Numbered from the stretch's first letter, positions 48,049 to 58,978 are shown. The stretch: 64,000 nt of DNA from Arcanobacterium_A hippocoleae_A (GCA_040360365.1 CP136412.1); one strand, 5' to 3'. Notes: generated by a model not told the origin, from the sequence alone. Numbers and translations are program-made.

Positions 48049-49140
48049 TTAGTTTGCGCTTGGGCTTTCGACCTTCAGCTTGCCAGATTTAATCTGTTCC
48101 GTAAGCTTTTCAAGATCTGCCTTCAATTCATCCGATACTTTGCTTTCGAAATCATGGAACGGAGCAATGCTTACACCGCCATTAGCAAGGGTGCCGACAT
48201 ATGGCTTTGCATCAAACTTGCCGTCAACACCGGCCTTTACAGTATCAAATACGGAAGCAGAAATTCCCTTCATTACTGAAGTAAGCGTGATGTCCTTGTA
48301 ATCTGGGTTTGCTTCATACCAATCAGAATCCACCCCGATAATCATCACATTGCCGGCTGCCTTAGCCGCTGCGGCAGCGCCGAGACCAACCGGACCAGCC
48401 ACTGGCATAATAATATCTGCACCCTGATCAATGAACTGCTGAGCCTGAGTCTTGCCGAGGGCCTGATCGTCAAAGGAGTTGGTGAACGCACCGGACTGAG
48501 CTTCTTTGTCCCAGCCGAGCAGTTTCACACTAGCGCCCTTAGCTTCGTTATATGCTTTCACACCATCAGCGAAACCGTCCATGAAGATGGTTACTGATGG
48601 AATTGGGTTTCCACCGAAAGTGGCGACGGTGCCGGTCTTGGTGGTAGCAGCTGCCGCATAACCTGCAAGGTAAGCAGCTTCATGAGTGTTAAACAGCAGC
48701 GCACGGCCATTTTCGACATTAACTGGCTTGCCGTTTGAATCGCTGAATCCGGAATCAATCAGTGCGAATGAAAGATCGGTATTATCCTGTGCTGCCTTGG
48801 TGGTAGCCGGAGCAAGCAGGAAGCCGACGCCAATCACAAGATTGCATCCGTCTTGAATCATTGATTCAACATTTGGCTGGAAATCAGCATCACCGTTAGA
48901 TTCAGCCGTATTGTGTGCAACGCCAAGCTCTTTAATCGCCTTTTCAAGACCAATCTTTGCCGATTCATTAAAGGACTTATCATCCCAACCGCCTGCATCT
49001 GAAACGATACAAGCCTTGTACTCAGTTCCCTTGGATTCGGTTGAATCTTTCGAAGCACTCTTCGAATCGCCACCGCCGCAAGCGGTGAGTGCAAGCGTGG
49101 AAGCTGCCGCAATTGCGAGCAGCGAATTAAACTTCTTCAC
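48049..49140 (-). CDS. BmpA-type nucleoside-binding lipoprotein
   Basis: The extracellular solute receptor of the importer. Signal and lipobox are KKFNSLLAIAAASTLALTAC with Cys about 20; the mature domain has YKACIVSDAGGWDDKSFNES, IGVGFLLAPAT, FNTHEAAYLAGYAAA, FGGNPIPSVTIFMDGFADGV and IIGVDSDWYE, the BMP/PnrA family pattern. GTG at 49140 is the start because AGGAG lies 7 nt upstream. The first gene of the uptake operon, followed by a terminator. PnrA relatives bind guanosine, inosine and adenosine. Confidence 0.92.
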   Translation of the reverse strand: MKKFNSLLAIAAASTLALTACGGGDSKSASKDSTESKGTEYKACIVSDAGGWDDKSFNESAKIGLEKAIKELGVAHNTAESNGDADFQPNVESMIQDGCNLVIGVGFLLAPATTKAAQDNTDLSFALIDSGFSDSNGKPVNVENGRALLFNTHEAAYLAGYAAAATTKTGTVATFGGNPIPSVTIFMDGFADGVKAYNEAKGASVKLLGWDKEAQSGAFTNSFDDQALGKTQAQQFIDQGADIIMPVAGPVGLGAAAAAKAAGNVMIIGVDSDWYEANPDYKDITLTSVMKGISASVFDTVKAGVDGKFDAKPYVGTLANGGVSIAPFHDFESKVSDELKADLEKLTEQIKSGKLKVESPSAN

Positions 49141-49391
49141 GTGTATTCTCCTGATTATTGTGGACTGCTCAAGCTGAGATATCAGCCGAAGCAAATGTCA
49201 TTTACTAACATAACGCAAAGCGGCTCTAATGGCTACGCGATTTCAGATTTTGTTTTCACTTTCTGTTTTTATTTTCTTCTCCTGCTTGTTCCAATCCGTT
49301 TACTTCGGATTCACAGATAAAGAAAATCTAATCCAAGCAGTTTGCGCTACATCGCCTTGCCTTACGCGCTTCCCAATTCTGCATTCCGTTT

Positions 49392-50732
49392 TCACTGCGG
49401 CAGCTTTGCCGATGGCCGCTCCTTTTCCGCCGCCGCTGCTTTTCCCGAATGACTAGCTGTATCGCTAAAGATTTGTTCGCGTTCACGCTCAAGAGCCAAA
49501 GCGCCAACCGCAACTTCTTGGTTAACTTTCTCCATGAATCCAGCACGTAAATCTGGAAGCACCACTCCGCTGATTGGATCATGATCCCAGGTAAGGGTGC
49601 GTAAATCAGACTTTGTTACATAATTCGGCGCTTCTTTTGCATGCGGAAAATATGCTTCATTTAACACTAGTGCTTCCGGCGGATTTGCAATAAATGCGGC
49701 GGCATTTAGTGTAATTCGGGCAATCAAATTAACCCAGAGCAGAATTGTTACAATCGCGGCAAAAGGTGCCAGCAGCGGGTTATCGGCAACGGATGAAACA
49801 GCGGTTGTTCCAAGTGCACGGACAATTGTTGAAAGTATTCCGGCAAGCAGCGATCCGAGCCAAAGATCTGTGCGGGGAGCTTTGATTCCGGAAAGCACCG
49901 CAAAAATAAAAACAAACATCAGTGTATCGAGAAGCAAACCGCTTAGCAGCAAGATTGATGTTACTATCACCCCTGACCAGCGTCCAGGGAAATTTAAGAA
50001 TTCAAAAATCGGCTCAGCAAAAAGGCTTGCACCGGCGGCGATTGCCGTCGAAAGCACGACGCTCACACCAAGAACGATAAATGCTAACAAATCCCGGAGT
50101 TTTTGTGAAGCGAAAGGAATCGGCAGCTGTGCAATACCGAATACTGTCCAGATTGCCATCCGCAGACCGGCCATTAAGGAAAGCGCCGACCAAAGCACTA
50201 CAAGCAGCGAAATCAACGTGACGATATTGAATGGATTTTTGACTATCAGATCCGTAGGGTTAAGCAAACCGTCCGGATTTTCCGATGTCCGCATAATTCC
50301 CGGCAGCACATCATTAATTTGCAGAATTAATGACTCAAAAAGTTCGCTGTTCTTCCCGATGGCTGCCGAAAGGAAAGTAAACACAATCGTGAGTGCGCCG
50401 GCAATCGAAAAAGTGCCGAATAGGCGATACCGCCGGCAAGCAGATAACCGCGGGCAGTGTTATACCGGTTAACAGCACGCATTAGCCGTGTGCCATTCAA
50501 ATAGGCGAGGAGTTTGAAAATTTTTGCAGTAAAGTATCTGCGTTTTGTGCTTTCTTCCGTTCATTTTCCCATGTCGCACTGCCGTCGAGTGCTCCATCAA
50601 GTTCTGTATTCACCTGTGCGAAAGTCATTTTTCGCTGGCGTTTTTGTGCTTTCCGTAAATCTTTCGGGCTTCGATCATGAGGATCTTTATCTGCCGCAAG
50701 TTTTTTGTTTCTTTTTCCGTATTTTCAGCCAT
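49392..50732 (-). CDS. YihY/BrkB-family membrane protein, three frame breaks
   Basis: A polytopic protein of the YihY/virulence-factor BrkB family. The corrected 447-residue product has a charged N-terminal tail (MAENTEKETKKLAADKDPHD), then RAVNRYNTARGYLLAGGIAYSALFS and six hydrophobic segments, with IVTILLWVNLIARITLNAAAFI and a C-terminal cytoplasmic tail. Single bases are missing at forward 50701-50706, 50521-50525 and 50408-50412. The start ATG at 50732 has an AAGGA site. Function unsettled in the family; often beside xthA in actinobacteria, as here. Confidence 0.87.
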
Positions 50733-50867
50733 TGTGTGTTTCCTTGCATCCGAGTTTCCGCTTGCAGTCTTCACTGTTCGATATTCTGCGAAAGCAGCTG
50801 CCGCAAATTCGTTACCGGAAGATCCGCAATTTCTTCCTGCAGGGTAAGCAGCAAATTTAATGATTAG

Positions 50868-51697
50868 TTATAAGTTATATTCAACTATGAGCGGAGCATG
50901 GTCAGACCACCGGGCGGCATATTCACTGGCGCGGTCAATTGAAAAACTCTGTGCAGATTCGGCAAGCTCCGGAGTTGCAAGCTGATAATCGATTCGCCAA
51001 CCAGCATCATTATCAAAAGCTTTTCCCCGCTGCGACCACCACGTGTATGGCCCCTGGGTTTCCGGAGAAAGATGGCGCTGTACATCTACATAGTCAAGTT
51101 CCGTAATCCAGCCGTCGAGATAAGCTATTTCCGAATCGAGCACACCAGCGGTCCGATTATGGTTTGATTTCCAATTCTTAATATCAGCAGCAGTATGCAC
51201 AATATTAAAATCTCCAGCTACCAGTACATGCCGGAGGAGCGGTTTTCGCGAAGATCTGTCAAACGTTTCGTAACCCGCTGCAGATGCGCATATTTCGCAT
51301 CCATCTTTTCGGCATTATCAGCTGCTCCCGAATGGAGGTAGGCACTAATAAAAGTGGTTTCAAAAGCTGGAATGTCTACCTCAATCCAGCGGCCGGTATC
51401 GACGGCTGCTTCGCTCTCCCCTGCCGTCAGACCAGCGGTAAGTCCGAGACGGACTTGCCCTGCTGCAATTCCGTCACGTACAGCAATTGCCACACCCGCA
51501 CGCCCTTTCAAAAGTGCAGCTTGCTGAAATATTTGGTAGTTAATATCTGGCTGATTCACTAAATCAGCCACAAGCGCTTCCGGAGCGCGCACTTCCTGCA
51601 ACAGCAGCACATCCGGTTTCACATCAGAAATCCAACTGCCCATTCCTTTGCGTGCTGCAGCACGGATTCCGTTTACATTGCAAGTGGCAATACGCAT
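50868..51697 (-). CDS. xthA: Exodeoxyribonuclease III, one frame break
   Basis: An AP endonuclease/3'-exonuclease of base excision repair (EEP fold). Key segments are ATCNVNGIRAA (Asn about residue 7), LLLQEVRAP (metal Glu), HVLVAGDFNIVHTAAD (Asp/Asn active site) and the C-terminal WRIDYQLATPEL and RWSDHAPLIVEY (Asp-His pair). One base is missing between 51231 and 51242, best placed as a C in the minus-strand run to give NPLLRHVLVAGDF; the corrected length is 276 residues. ATG at 51697 has GGGAGGT 7 nt upstream. Confidence 0.92.
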
Positions 51698-51806
51698 TCG
51701 CGCCACCTCCCATCGTCGTTATCGGTTCACCAAATTACTCTAATCTTTTTGTCTGTACCGATTCAATTATTCACAAATAAAGAGCCGCGGGAGACACACC
51801 AAACTT

Positions 51807-51841
51807 GCGGAAAACTGGCTGCACAGCCGCTTTATTTCCGC
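51807..51841 (-). terminator. Nested hairpin between folD and xthA
   Basis: Outer arms GCGGAAA/TTTCCGC enclose a perfect GGCTG-ca-CAGCC stem. It lies just downstream of folD on the minus strand and probably ends that transcript. Confidence 0.5.
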
Positions 51842-51884
51842 ATCCGGCATTGAGTTAATTTTGCAATAGTTTTCAGCGCACTGA

Positions 51885-52769
51885 TTATCTCTCCGCAATA
51901 CGCTCCGCTGATTCAACCACATTTGCCAACAGCAATGCACGTGTCATCGGACCGACACCGCCCGGGTTCGGCGTGAAAAAACCGGCTGCTGCCCGCACTT
52001 TCGGATCGATATCGCCATATATTTTTATCTTGCCGGTATCAGGGTTCGTACCGCGGGTAACGCCAACATCAAATACGGCTGCTCCCGGCTGAATCATCTC
52101 CGGTTGGAGCAGATACGGCTGCCCAACTGCCATTACGACGGCATCAGCACGCTTAGTGTGCATCGCTAAATCGGCGGTGGCGCTGTGGCAAATGTCTACT
52201 GTTGCGTTTACATCCGCGCGGGTCAGCAATAGCGAAAGCGGGCGTCCCACGGTGATTCCGCGTCCGACAACACAGACGGTTTTTCCCGCCCAATCAAATC
52301 CGCAGCGCCTCCCAAGCTCAATTACCCCGCGCGGAGTACAAGGCAGCGGAGAGTTCAACGCACCTTTCACACTCAAAACGAGCTTTCCTAAATTCACTGG
52401 GTGTAATCCGTCGGCATCTTTTTCCGGGGATATTGCCGAAAGCACTCGATCTTGATCAATTCCGCGCGGAAGCGGAAGCTGCACGATAAAACCGGTACAT
52501 TCTTCGGCACGATTCAAATCACCGACCGCAGCAAGTACATCAGATTCAGCGGCAGTTTCCGGCAAATCGATTCGAATCGATTCGATTCCTACTTCCGCGC
52601 AATCGCGATGTTTTCCCCGAACATATATCTGTGAACCCGGATCTTCACCTACCAGAATTGTTCCCAGCCCAGGTGTTATTCCTTGCCTGTGCAAGCGTTC
52701 GACACGTTCACGCAGTTCAGCTTTAATCTGTGCGGCAGTAAATTTTCCATCAAGAATCTGTGCCGTCAT
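51885..52769 (-). CDS. folD: Bifunctional methylenetetrahydrofolate dehydrogenase/cyclohydrolase
   Basis: Interconverts 5,10-methylene- and 10-formyl-tetrahydrofolate, the step after glyA in one-carbon metabolism. About 294 residues with GTILVGEDPGSQIYVRGKHRDC (catalytic Lys and Tyr region), QLPLPRGID, PCTPRGVIEL, VVGRGITVGRPLSLLL and PNPGGVGPMTRALLL near the end. The position of the cyclohydrolase Lys in the VRGKHR segment is one place off the usual YVxxK, still fitting. The start at 52769 (MTAQILDG) is the family-like choice; ATG/TTG codons four residues upstream are alternatives. Intact frame. Confidence 0.93.
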   Translation of the reverse strand: MTAQILDGKFTAAQIKAELRERVERLHRQGITPGLGTILVGEDPGSQIYVRGKHRDCAEVGIESIRIDLPETAAESDVLAAVGDLNRAEECTGFIVQLPLPRGIDQDRVLSAISPEKDADGLHPVNLGKLVLSVKGALNSPLPCTPRGVIELGRRCGFDWAGKTVCVVGRGITVGRPLSLLLTRADVNATVDICHSATADLAMHTKRADAVVMAVGQPYLLQPEMIQPGAAVFDVGVTRGTNPDTGKIKIYGDIDPKVRAAAGFFTPNPGGVGPMTRALLLANVVESAERIAER

Positions 52770-52974
52770 GAATATCGCCAACCTTTACTCTCTCGTCCTA
52801 TTTTGCCGAAAATTTCTGTTTAAAATACCAGCAGCTGCAGTTTCAATCTGTAAATTTGTAAATTAACTTTATTCGGATGAAAAACTATAATCTGCCGTAT
52901 TTCCATATTGCTGTTTTCTGCAAAGCGCGAAAAACAGCGCCGGCAAGTCTTTGCGCTTAATGCGCATTTTGTGC

Positions 52975-54267
52975 TTAATGCACTTGGTCGAGAGCGGGAT
53001 AAAGCGGAAAATCAGCGGCAAGTTTCGCTGCACGGGCCGCTAAAGCCGTTTTATCTGCATTTTTTCCTTCACGTAATGCGGAAGCAATAATATCAGCTAC
53101 TTCACTAAACTCAGCTGCACCAAATCCGCGGGTTGCTAAAGCCGGAGTGCCGATTCGCAGCCCGGACGTAATTGCCGGCGGGCGCGGATCAAACGGAATC
53201 GCATTTCGGTTCACGGTGATGTTAATTTCGTGGAGCAAATCTTCCGCATTTTGACCGTTCAAATTACTGTTTTGCAGATCTACGAGCACAAGATGCACAT
53301 CCGTACCGCCGGTAAGTACCGAAATCCCAGCTTCCGCAATATCTGGCTGCAGCAGACGCTGTGCGATAATCTTTGCTCCTGCGACTGTGCGCTGCTGGCG
53401 GTCTTTGAATTCTGCACTCATCGCCACTTTCATCGCAATCGCTTTTGCTGCTACCACGTGCATTAGCGGCCCGCCTTGCTGCCCGGGAAATACTGCCGAA
53501 TTTAGTTTCTTCCCAAGGGGTTCTTTGTGCTTCGCTAAAATCATTCCCGAACGCGGCCCGCCGAGGGTCTTATGGATTGTGGTTGTCACTACGTCGGCAT
53601 ATTCAACTGGATTCGGATGCAGTCCTGCAGCCACAAGACCGGCAAAATGCGCCATATCCACCCACAGATAAGCACCTACTTCATCAGCAATTTTCCGGAA
53701 ACCGGCAAAATCTTCAATTCGCGGATAAGCACTCCATCCGGCAATAATCAGCTTCGGATGAAATTCAAGTGCTTTATCCCGCACCTGATTCAGGTCAATA
53801 AGATAAGTTTTCGGATCTACACCGTAGGAAACACAATTATAATTTTTTCCTGAGAAATTTAGTTTCATTCCGTGGGTTAAATGACCGCCATGCGCTAATT
53901 CTAAACCGAGCACGGTGTCGCCTGGCTGAAGTAAAGCGTGATAGATTGCCGCATTCGCTTGCGCCCCCGAGTGCGGCTGGACATTTACATATTCCGCACC
54001 GAAGACTTTTGCTGCACGCTCACGGGCAAGATTTTCAGCCACATCGACAAATTCACATCCGCCATAGTAACGGCGTCCTGGATAACCTTCTGCATATTTA
54101 TTAGTCAGCACTGATCCTTGTGCTTGCAAAACTGCGCGCGGGACAAAATTTTCCGATGCAATCATTTCGAGAGTGTTTTGCTGACGGGCAAGTTCAAGCT
54201 CAAGCACTTCAGCAATTTCAGGATCCAGTTCGAAAAGTGGCTGGTTTAGCAAATCTGAATTCACCAT
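52975..54267 (-). CDS. glyA: Serine hydroxymethyltransferase
   Basis: A PLP enzyme converting serine to glycine with transfer of C1 to tetrahydrofolate. About 430 residues with intact frame. LEMIASENFVPRAVL, NKYAEGYPGRRYYGGCEFVD, NVQPHSGAQANAAIYHALLQPGD (in pieces) and the PLP-Lys motif TTTIHKTLGGPR (about residue 227) are present. ATG 54267 is preferred because AAGGAG lies 9 nt upstream; ATG 54273 is too close. With folD it forms a one-carbon pair. Its leader carries a terminator-like hairpin (54303-54332). Confidence 0.95.
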   Translation of the reverse strand: MVNSDLLNQPLFELDPEIAEVLELELARQQNTLEMIASENFVPRAVLQAQGSVLTNKYAEGYPGRRYYGGCEFVDVAENLARERAAKVFGAEYVNVQPHSGAQANAAIYHALLQPGDTVLGLELAHGGHLTHGMKLNFSGKNYNCVSYGVDPKTYLIDLNQVRDKALEFHPKLIIAGWSAYPRIEDFAGFRKIADEVGAYLWVDMAHFAGLVAAGLHPNPVEYADVVTTTIHKTLGGPRSGMILAKHKEPLGKKLNSAVFPGQQGGPLMHVVAAKAIAMKVAMSAEFKDRQQRTVAGAKIIAQRLLQPDIAEAGISVLTGGTDVHLVLVDLQNSNLNGQNAEDLLHEINITVNRNAIPFDPRPPAITSGLRIGTPALATRGFGAAEFSEVADIIASALREGKNADKTALAARAAKLAADFPLYPALDQVH

Positions 54268-54297
54268 GAACATCCGCTCCTTGCAGTTGTGGCGAGT

Positions 54298-54332
54298 AAA
54301 AAGACGGCGACGGTGGAAAAATACCGTCGTCG
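54298..54332 (-). promoter_or_regulatory. Terminator-like hairpin in the glyA leader
   Basis: On the minus strand CGACGACGGT pairs with ACCGTCGCCG (10 positions, one G-U) around a short U-rich loop, followed by TC and TTTTTA. It ends only 31 nt before the glyA ATG, so a glyA promoter must lie at or upstream of it (a TAGTAT -10-like element is adjacent at about 54333-54338). It could attenuate glyA or end the upstream regulator transcript. Confidence 0.4.
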
Positions 54333-54488
54333 ATACTACAAAGGATAGCGCAATCTAAATTTTCTCCGCCATATTTCTCGATAGTTGGGCACAAATCTCA
54401 ATCTCCAAAACTGTTTCCGTGAGAAACATATTGGAAACTGTTGAAACAAGAAATCTGTGCAAAACAGGTTTCATTCACGCATTTATTT

Positions 54489-55234
54489 TTATTCAATTCC
54501 GCGGGCAGCAGCCCAACGCGTAAGTTCGCGCCGATTCGAAAGCTGCAGTTTGCGCAGCACAGCAGATACATGACTTTCAACAGTTTTGATTGAAATATAG
54601 AGTTCCGAAGCTACTTCACGGTAAGTGTAACCGCGAGCGATATAGCGCATTACTTCTTGCTCACGTGCGGAGAGCCGATCTAACTCTTCATCGGTCTGTG
54701 CAATCTCTGCAGAGCCAGAACCAAAGGCATCAAGCACGAATCCTGCCAGCCGCGGGGAAAAGCCGCATCACCGCTTGCAACACGATTCATTGCTGCAATC
54801 AGTTCATTTCCGGAAATAGATTTTGTTACATATCCGCGAGCGCCTGCACGAATCACGGAAACAACATCGTCAGCAGCGTCAGATACCGAAAGCGCAAGAA
54901 ATTTCGGTTGTTCACTCACAGGAATCCGATTTTTCATTGCCGCATGTACCCGGCGGACGACTTCTGCTCCGCCGCCGCCAGTTCCGCCCGGGAGATGCAC
55001 ATCAAGCAGTACAAGATCGCATTTGATATGCGTAATTATGGCGACGGCAGCATCCACATCTGCTGCTTCGCCGACAACTTCATAGGTGCGCATATCTGTT
55101 TTTCGATCTTTCTGATCTGCCGGATATTGTGTTTGTGCAGCATACTTTTGCGAAACATCTCGTGAAAGCTGTTCAAGCTGCATCCGAATCCCGGTACGAA
55201 CAAGGTCATGATCGTCAATAATGATTACTTTCAT
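54489..55234 (-). CDS. LuxR/NarL-type response regulator of the PspC-linked pair, one frame break
   Basis: A receiver domain (KVIIIDDHDLVRTGIRMQLEQL, phospho-acceptor Asp in LVLLDVHLPGG, Ser and Lys switch residues in LALSVSD and GYVTKS) joined to a LuxR-type HTH (LSAREQEVMRYIARGYTYREVASELYISIKTVESHVSAVLRKL). An unusual Gln/Lys/Asp-rich insert of about 25 residues follows the first helix of the receiver. One base is missing in the run at forward 54759-54762; the corrected length is 248 residues. It pairs with the kinase encoded 100 nt upstream. Confidence 0.88.
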
Positions 55235-55333
55235 TTTCGTTTCTTTCAACTTTGCTTCATCTTTATTAAGCTGATCTTGCAGCTAAGTTTATCCGGAATT
55301 TTGCAGGAAAGATTTATCTCCGACCTGAAAATA

Positions 55334-56811
55334 TTATTCGTGATATTCGAGATGGATCTCCGTGCCGCCGCTGGGAAGCGGTGAACGTAATGCGGCTTTC
55401 CCGCCGATCCGTTCCATCCGTCCGATTATTGAATCGCGAATTCCGGCACGGTCTGCCGGTACTTGCGACGGGTCAAAACCTGGTCCGCGGTCACGAATCC
55501 ACACATCAATTGACTGCCTGTTTTTGTTATTTTTCTGATCTGAATTTTCATCCCGGCCGCGAAGCTCGGCATAAAGCGAAATTTCTGCTCCGCCGCCATG
55601 TTTGCAGGCATTTGTAAGCGCTTCCCGAGCAGCAGCAATTACTGAACGCGCACTTGAATCGGGTGTGCAGTCCCCGCTGACCACACAGCTGATTTCTTTC
55701 TGATAGCGCCGTTCTATTTCCGAAGCGATAGAACGCAGCAGCTCAGCTGTGGAGGTATCGTCATTGGTGCGTTCAGAATAGAGGTATTTGCGCAGGTCTT
55801 GTTCCTGCATTCGCGCGAGTGTGCGCACTGCTTCCGGATCATTTGCGCGTGAGCGGATCAGCGCCAGGCTTTGCAGCACAGAGTCGTGCAGATGTGCCGC
55901 CATGTCGGCACGCACTGATTCGCGGGCGCTGTGCACAGCAGTTTGCCGCAGTGAAAATTTTAACCGCAGATAGATTGGATAAAGTACTACGGAAAGCGTC
56001 AGGATTGTGACAAAAGCAGTAGTTAAACCGAGAAATAGCGGATTTCTCGGAGCAATTTCCGACACAAGAAGTACCCCGCCAATTACACTAATCCCACCGC
56101 CGATTGCGGCAATAACTTTTCGTACTGCAGATAATTCTCCATTGTCGGATTCCTCTGCTTGCTGATCTTTATCTAAGGGAACAGACCAGATAATTCCAGC
56201 ACCGATAAGTAGAATTAAGAGCGGTAAAAGCAGATTAAAACCGCTGGCGGATGGCACCGCAACAGTAGCGATGAAGAATAAAGCACTTGCAGCAAGGCAT
56301 ATTGCAACAATCAGCAGCCAACGGCGGAAATCGTCCTGACTTTTCGGATGCGGCGGCAGCTGCGTTAAACCGCGTGCAAGCCGTTGATTTTGCGCCGCTA
56401 TTTCATATTCGCGGCGGTACCACGGTACGAAAAGCCAAAAAGCAGATAAACGAAAGGCGCAATACCGGTAAGCGAAAGAAGCACTGCCGCTAACCGCCAT
56501 AAGTTTACTTGCCCGCCAAGATGGACGCTGAGTCCGCGGCAGACACCAGCAATTACCCGCGGCTGGCGGCGGTAGAAAGGCGGACGGTTCTTCACTCCCG
56601 AAACATGCAATACTGCGTACTTGTCGGAAGATTCAGCGGCAGATTGCTGCTGGTTATCTGCATTGCTGAAATATTGCAGCGGTTTTTCAAAGACAAACGC
56701 ATCGCTATTTGCACCGCTGTTTTCTTTCCAAAACCGGTCTGCGCCGATTGGGATTACCAGGTTTTGCGGTGCAGATGCAGGCGGTGCAGATCCAATCCGC
56801 TTCCAATCCAT
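55334..56811 (-). CDS. PspC-domain sensor histidine kinase, one frame break
   Basis: A kinase with an N-terminal PspC domain (RRQPRVIAGVCRGLSVHLGGQVNLWRL in parts), several further membrane segments, a HisKA_3 helix with His in MAAHLHDSVLQSLALIR, and an ATPase domain (AAREALTNACKHGG N-box, DRGPGFD and DSIIGRMERIGG). This is the LiaS/MacS-like type seen in actinobacteria, sensing envelope stress. One base is missing in the run at forward 56430-56433; the corrected length from ATG 56811 is 492 residues. A longer start at 56928 would leave only 29 bp for two divergent promoters, so 56811 is preferred. Confidence 0.88.
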
Positions 56812-56957
56812 CCATTCTTGCTTTTTATTCACAATTCGATATTGGCAAATTTCATCGCTAATGAAAAGTATTAAATATCTTTTTCGGGGATATTCAAAGC
56901 TTTTCAGGGTAATTTCAGGGTCACTCATGGTGGTTTTTCAATTTCATATCAGGAAAG

Positions 56958-58738
56958 ATGAGAAACATGAACAAACTATTTTCAGATTTACGCAATTCCG
57001 GAATCCGCCGCACTGATGACGCCTTACTTGGCGGTGTATGCGCCGGTCTTGCGCATCGCTGGAATATTGCACCGATTATTATTCGGCTTAGTTTTCTTTT
57101 CTTGCTCTTTTTCGGCGGAGCCGCATTTTTAATCTATGGCGCTGCCTGGCTGCTGATTCCAAGTTTTCCCGAGAATCGAATTGAACTTGAGCAAGCCGCT
57201 CATGGGAATCCTGGGGCAGCCACTGCAGGTGCACTTTCTTTTATAATTATCGGTATTTTTTCACTGTCTACCGTGAGCACTGGAATCTTATTCTTCCTCG
57301 GAGCTCCGTCGGAAGTACTTTTCTTAGTTGGATTAATTGTATTCCCAACCGCATTTATTGCTGCCGCTGTGCTTCTTATCCAAAATTCGCGGAAAAAAAT
57401 CGAAGTAAAGTGCAATCGAAGACTGCAGAATATTGGAAAAACTATCCGCACCAGGATTACCTGAATTACCGCACAGCCGATGAGAACTCCGCGGGTTCAG
57501 CAGATTTTGGAAATTTTTTCCCGCAAAATACCGCAGCACCGCAGCACCGGAACGACGGAACAGAATCAGCAGACGCCGGCAATGAAAATATGAATCCGCT
57601 GTTCGAAGCGGAAAAACAAAATCCGCCGGCTGAACCTTACCTTTCAGCACCTGCAGATTCGCCTTTTAACCATTTTGCGCAGAGCCCGCAGTTTAGTTCC
57701 CATGTCCCGCCTTACACAAATCCGTCCGCATCCGGTTATCAATATCAGGAACCGTTGATGAACACAGAAAATTATTATGTTTCCCCAATCAATACGAATC
57801 CGCAGAATTCGAATCCGAGTCCGCACGTTTCCGGGCGTTTCGTACTCATCGCACTTGCAATAATCTTTGCTGCTGCCGCACTTACACTGGCTTTTATGCC
57901 AAAGTCTTACGGATCCTGGGCGGTTACTGCCGGTGTTATCAGCGGCGCTCTCGGTGTTGCCGTCGCCATTGCCGGTGCACAAGGAAAACGTGCAACATGG
58001 TTAACTTTCTGCACATGGATTGCAGCTTTCCCGACTATTTGCGCAATTTTCCTTGCACTATTCCTCCCCAATAAGGTGGTTATGAGTGAACATACACAAT
58101 TTTTAACTTCACAATACTCCGGAATTACATTTAATGCCGACGAAGACGAATCAGTATCGCTGATTGAAAGATCCACTCGTGAAATTACGGCGAAGTATCC
58201 GCAGAAAAATCTGACTATCTCCGCTGGAATAGCGAGCAATATTGACTTCAAAGTTCCGGACGATCAAGCAGTAATTTTCAAAATCACCGGCCGCGGTGCA
58301 GTTACGATAAACCCGTTAAAAGAATGGAAAGTTATCCATCACGGTGAAATCACAATGACCATACCTCCAGAAGTAATCATAGATGACACACAGGGAATCG
58401 AGTATCTAAATCAAAACAGTCAATTTTTTAATTTACGAAATGGTGAAGAAATTACGCTCTTTTCTCCTGCAGCCCAAACGAATCCGAATAAAAGCCGAAT
58501 AATCGAAATCGACTTTGGTTTCGGCAATGTTGCAATTGGAGCCAAATCTCCAAAAGATACCGACCGCGTCGAATATGTGACTAAAGTTTTGAAAGTTACT
58601 CCAATCACTCCGGATGGAAAATTAGCATCCTCATCTGACGCAAAAGTTTCGAATGGCAACGATACAGCGGAATCAAATAATTCTAATGTTCCGAATCCGC
58701 CCGCTGCTCCGCTTCCTCCCGAAACTAACGAAAAATAA
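56958..58738 (+). CDS. PspC-domain membrane protein with C-terminal beta-rich domain, one frame break
   Basis: Divergent partner of the PspC-kinase. An N-terminal PspC domain (RRTDDALLGGVCAGLAHRWNIAPIIIRL) is followed by four or so membrane segments, a long Asn/Pro/Ser-rich linker (residues about 160-285), three more membrane segments and a soluble C-terminal part with repeated beta-type sequence (FKITGRGAVTINPLKEW, FNLRNGEEITLF, IEIDFGFGNVAIGAK), like the adhesin-type/DUF2154 domain in LiaF. One A is missing at 57393-57399; the corrected length is 593 residues. Likely controls or is controlled by the adjacent kinase. Confidence 0.78.
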
Positions 58739-58765
58739 TCCACTGCCGCTCGAAAAGGACAAGAA

Positions 58766-58978
58766 ATGCGAATTAGCACCACGATTCTTGGAATCTTAAG
58801 TTTCATCCTCGGACTCGTATGTATCTACGCCGGAATTGGCGGCTATATTGATGGACGCAAAGTAATCGTTGGGACACTAATTTTACTTGCGATTGTTATT
58901 GCTGCAGCTGCCCTGGTTCCGCAAAAACGCAACGAATCCGCTCAGCCGAAATCAGAAAGTCAAACAGTTGAGAATTAA
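58766..58978 (+). CDS. Small two-helix membrane protein
   Basis: A 70-residue protein with two hydrophobic helices (TTILGILSFILGLVCIYAGI and VIVGTLILLAIVIAAAALV) separated by GGYIDGRK and a charged C-terminal tail. It starts 28 nt after the PspC membrane protein and has AAAGGACAAGAA before the ATG. No family recognised. Its position makes it the second gene of the envelope-stress unit. Confidence 0.65.
   Translation: MRISTTILGILSFILGLVCIYAGIGGYIDGRKVIVGTLILLAIVIAAAALVPQKRNESAQPKSESQTVEN

Noticed and set aside
54267..54488. Glycine riboswitch before glyA
   Set aside because: The leader is too short and lacks the paired aptamer core; only a simple hairpin is visible.
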